The notes below the pieces were generated by a model. That model made no database searches. It was given only the letters and a program-made list of their open reading frames with translations, and was not told where the DNA came from. Shown here piece after piece: positions 31,701 through 33,399 of a DNA stretch of 33,399 bases. Source of the stretch: UBA11889 sp002313255 (lineage in GTDB: Bacteria; Pseudomonadota; Gammaproteobacteria; Pseudomonadales; Azotimanducaceae); NCBI GenBank assembly GCA_913045265.1, contig CAJWQX010000038.1, positions 1-33,399 on the forward strand. The letters are read 5' to 3'. How positions within the stretch are numbered: position 1 is the stretch's first letter; each line of letters starts with the position of its first letter. The translations under genes were made by a program, and so were the position numbers.

Positions 31701-33236
31701 ATGCGCGTCTTTTTGCTTTTATCGGCTTTGTGGTGTTGCGTAAACGGCCTAGCCAATTTCATTCGTATCGGGAACACGGGCGAACCTGCGACCCTAGACC
31801 CACATCGATACAACTTGAGGCTTGAGGAGACCATCCTCAATGACCTATACCTCGGACTAACGACCATGAACTCGGCTGGCCACATCGTTCCAGGCGCGGC
31901 AATTTCGTGGAACGTTTCGCCCGACGGTTTGACTTGGACGTTCGAACTGCGGCCCAACGCGCGATGGAGCGACGGTGAACCCGTCACCGCCGAAGACTTC
32001 GTCTTTTCGTACCGACGTCTGCTGAACCCCGAGACTGCGTCAAGTCTCGCTTTTTTTATGTACCCGATCAAAAACGCCGAAGCCATTAATTCGGGCAACG
32101 CGCCGCTCAACTCATTGGGCGTTACGGCTCTGACCATGCATCGCCTTGCAATCGAATTAGAAAAACCTTTTCCTTTTTTTGCCGAGCGTTTGCTCTACCC
32201 CACAGCTTATCCCGTGCCACCTCACGCAATCGCAGCGCACGGTGACGCCTGGGTAAAACCCGGAAACATGGTCACCAACGGCGCGTTTATCCTTGCGGAT
32301 TGGCGTCCGCAAGGATTCGTCGAGCTGGCTAAGAATCAACATTTTTATGACGCAGTTAACGTAGCCCTTCCTGGGGTTCGTTATATCCCCGTTCAAAACG
32401 CCACGACGGCACTTAACCGTTATCGGGCCGGTGAACTCGACGCGATCCTCGAATTCCCTGCTGGCGAACTTCGTTGGTTGCGACAACATATGGCCGACCA
32501 CGTCCGCGTATCCCCGCTACTTTCCATCATGTACCTGGTGTTTAACGTATCGGAACCTCCGTTCAATGACGCGCGCGTTCGTAAGGCGCTCGCGCTCGCG
32601 ATAGACCGACGCATTCTCACCGAAAAGGTCTTGAAAAGCGGCGAGCTAGTTAGCTACGGGCTCGTACCCTCAATGGTGACGAATTATCCAACCGCAACGA
32701 CCCAGCTTCCCGACAGGGCGCTCGCACGCGATCTGCTTCGCGCCGCAGGTTTCGCTCAAGACAATCCGCTGAAACTCACCCTTCGTTACTTTACCGGGGA
32801 CGAGAACAAACGAATCCTAATCGCGATCGCGTCGATGTGGCGATCGGTGGGCGTCCAAACAAGCTTGCACCACGCGGAGCTCAACGTACACTTCGCCGAT
32901 CTTCGGCAGGGCAGCTTCCAGGTTGCCCATGCGGGTTGGTTTGGTGAAAACAATCCCGAGCACTACCTTGAATTGCTCATGTCCGACATAGGGGACGTGA
33001 ACTATGGGCGTTATATGTCTCCTAAGTACGATCGACTCATGCGCCAAGCCAAACGCACCGCTGACCTTGAAACGAGGATAACGTTACTCAAGGGCGCCGA
33101 AATTGAAGGTTTACGGGATTTCGGTGTCATTCCACTGTACTCGGTCATGATACGTAGCCTGGTCCATCCCCACCTCCTCGGCTGGCACATTAACCCCCGG
33201 AACGTTCACGGGGCTCGCTACCTTCATTGGAAATAA
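31701..33236 (+). CDS. oppA: Oligopeptide ABC transporter substrate-binding protein (OppA-like)
   Basis: A 511-residue periplasmic binding protein of solute-binding family 5. Seen: an N-terminal signal (MRVFLLLSALWCCVNGLA), then RIGNTGEPATLDPHRYN and LTWTFELRPNARWSDGEPVTAEDFVFSYRRLL, the SBP5 signature region. NMVTNGAFILADW, ATTALNRYRAGELDA and VRKALALAIDRRIL follow, all characteristic of OppA proteins that bind short peptides with little sequence preference. I start it at the ATG at 31701, where the signal peptide begins. A TTG at 31665 would add 12 residues. No lipobox is evident, so it should be a soluble periplasmic protein. The permease gene starts 6 bases after its stop. Confidence 0.95.
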   Translation: MRVFLLLSALWCCVNGLANFIRIGNTGEPATLDPHRYNLRLEETILNDLYLGLTTMNSAGHIVPGAAISWNVSPDGLTWTFELRPNARWSDGEPVTAEDFVFSYRRLLNPETASSLAFFMYPIKNAEAINSGNAPLNSLGVTALTMHRLAIELEKPFPFFAERLLYPTAYPVPPHAIAAHGDAWVKPGNMVTNGAFILADWRPQGFVELAKNQHFYDAVNVALPGVRYIPVQNATTALNRYRAGELDAILEFPAGELRWLRQHMADHVRVSPLLSIMYLVFNVSEPPFNDARVRKALALAIDRRILTEKVLKSGELVSYGLVPSMVTNYPTATTQLPDRALARDLLRAAGFAQDNPLKLTLRYFTGDENKRILIAIASMWRSVGVQTSLHHAELNVHFADLRQGSFQVAHAGWFGENNPEHYLELLMSDIGDVNYGRYMSPKYDRLMRQAKRTADLETRITLLKGAEIEGLRDFGVIPLYSVMIRSLVHPHLLGWHINPRNVHGARYLHWK

Positions 33237-33242
33237 CGTTCC

Positions 33243-33399
33243 GTGACCCGATTCATCTTTCGCCGACTTGCCTTTGCCCTAGCCACCTTGTGGCTCGTCG
33301 TGAAAAACGCAATGTACATCGAGGCTGCAAAAGCATTGGGTGTACCTGACCCGTGGATCGTGACAAGGCACGTTATCCCCAACCTAATGGGCCCCGCAT
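33243..33399 (+). CDS. Oligopeptide ABC permease, apparent OppB-start/OppC-end chimera, partial
   Basis: An open frame begins with GTG at 33243 and runs off the right edge. The first 19 codons (TRFIFRRLAFALATLWLV after the start) read like the N-terminus and first helix of an OppB permease. Directly afterwards, in frame, comes VKNAMYIEAAKALGVPD and then TRHVIPNLMGP. This is the cytoplasmic EAA loop that contacts the ATPase and in permeases lies near residue 190-240; its wording (EAAKALG, HVIPN, GP) is OppC-like. The rest of OppB and the first two thirds of OppC are missing. Either a deletion of roughly 1.4 kb fused the two genes, or the assembly is collapsed here. The join is around 33296-33303. 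If real, the product would not be a working permease. Confidence 0.7.
   Translation, partial: MTRFIFRRLAFALATLWLVVKNAMYIEAAKALGVPDPWIVTRHVIPNLMGPA

Noticed and set aside
1..33399. CRISPR arrays, tRNA or rRNA genes, insertion sequences, prophage or attachment sites
   Set aside because: No regular repeats, no tRNA cloverleaf-like sequence in the short gaps, and no transposase, integrase or phage proteins were seen.

Overview
The window looks like chromosomal DNA of an uncultured, non-enteric Gammaproteobacterium. The evidence is a glutaminyl-tRNA synthetase (in bacteria mostly a beta/gamma-proteobacterial trait), an MdlA/MdlB-type heterodimeric exporter, a proteobacterial-type glucokinase, MlaA/MlaC outer-membrane lipid proteins and a cyclopropane synthase. 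The class assignment is inference. Coding density is very high: no gene-free stretch exceeds about 180 bases, and many genes are joined by overlapping start/stop codons. I found no rRNA, tRNA, CRISPR array, insertion sequence, phage gene or integrase.

Layout. 1-471 (+) is the 3' end of an acyl-CoA carboxylase carboxyltransferase with a visible frameshift near base 87. It is followed by a DsbA/FrnE-like oxidoreductase (-), a VOC-fold protein (+), a POT/PTR2 peptide transporter (-) and, divergent from it, an M81/MlrC-like metallopeptidase (+). A minus-strand run from 8964 to 5129 carries glnS, a class III CoA-transferase and a PLP-dependent dehydratase. A plus-strand run from 9127 to 14312 carries a membrane-anchored transglutaminase-like protein and two half-ABC exporters. 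An acyl-CoA dehydrogenase pair (-, 16484-14413) and a small unknown protein (+) follow.

The centre of interest is the minus-strand array from 24965 down to 17507, with yjbQ just downstream. Its order is tatT, dctP, dctQ, dctM, mlaC, mlaA and an HpnN-like RND permease, all overlapping or within 16 bases of each other. A TatT-associated TRAP transporter and a MlaC-MlaA-RND lipid-trafficking module therefore appear to sit in one transcript. I infer a trans-envelope route for a hydrophobic molecule such as a lipid or hopanoid.

The right end holds an alpha/beta hydrolase with a crotonase-family protein (+), an LLM-class flavin oxidoreductase with a small membrane protein (-), cfa (+), a PRISE-like reductase with glucokinase (-), and oppA (+). 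oppA is followed by an apparently chimeric OppB-start/OppC-end permease that runs off the window. Several genes handle acyl-CoA, peptide or hydrophobic substrates, which suits a heterotroph living on peptides and lipids.
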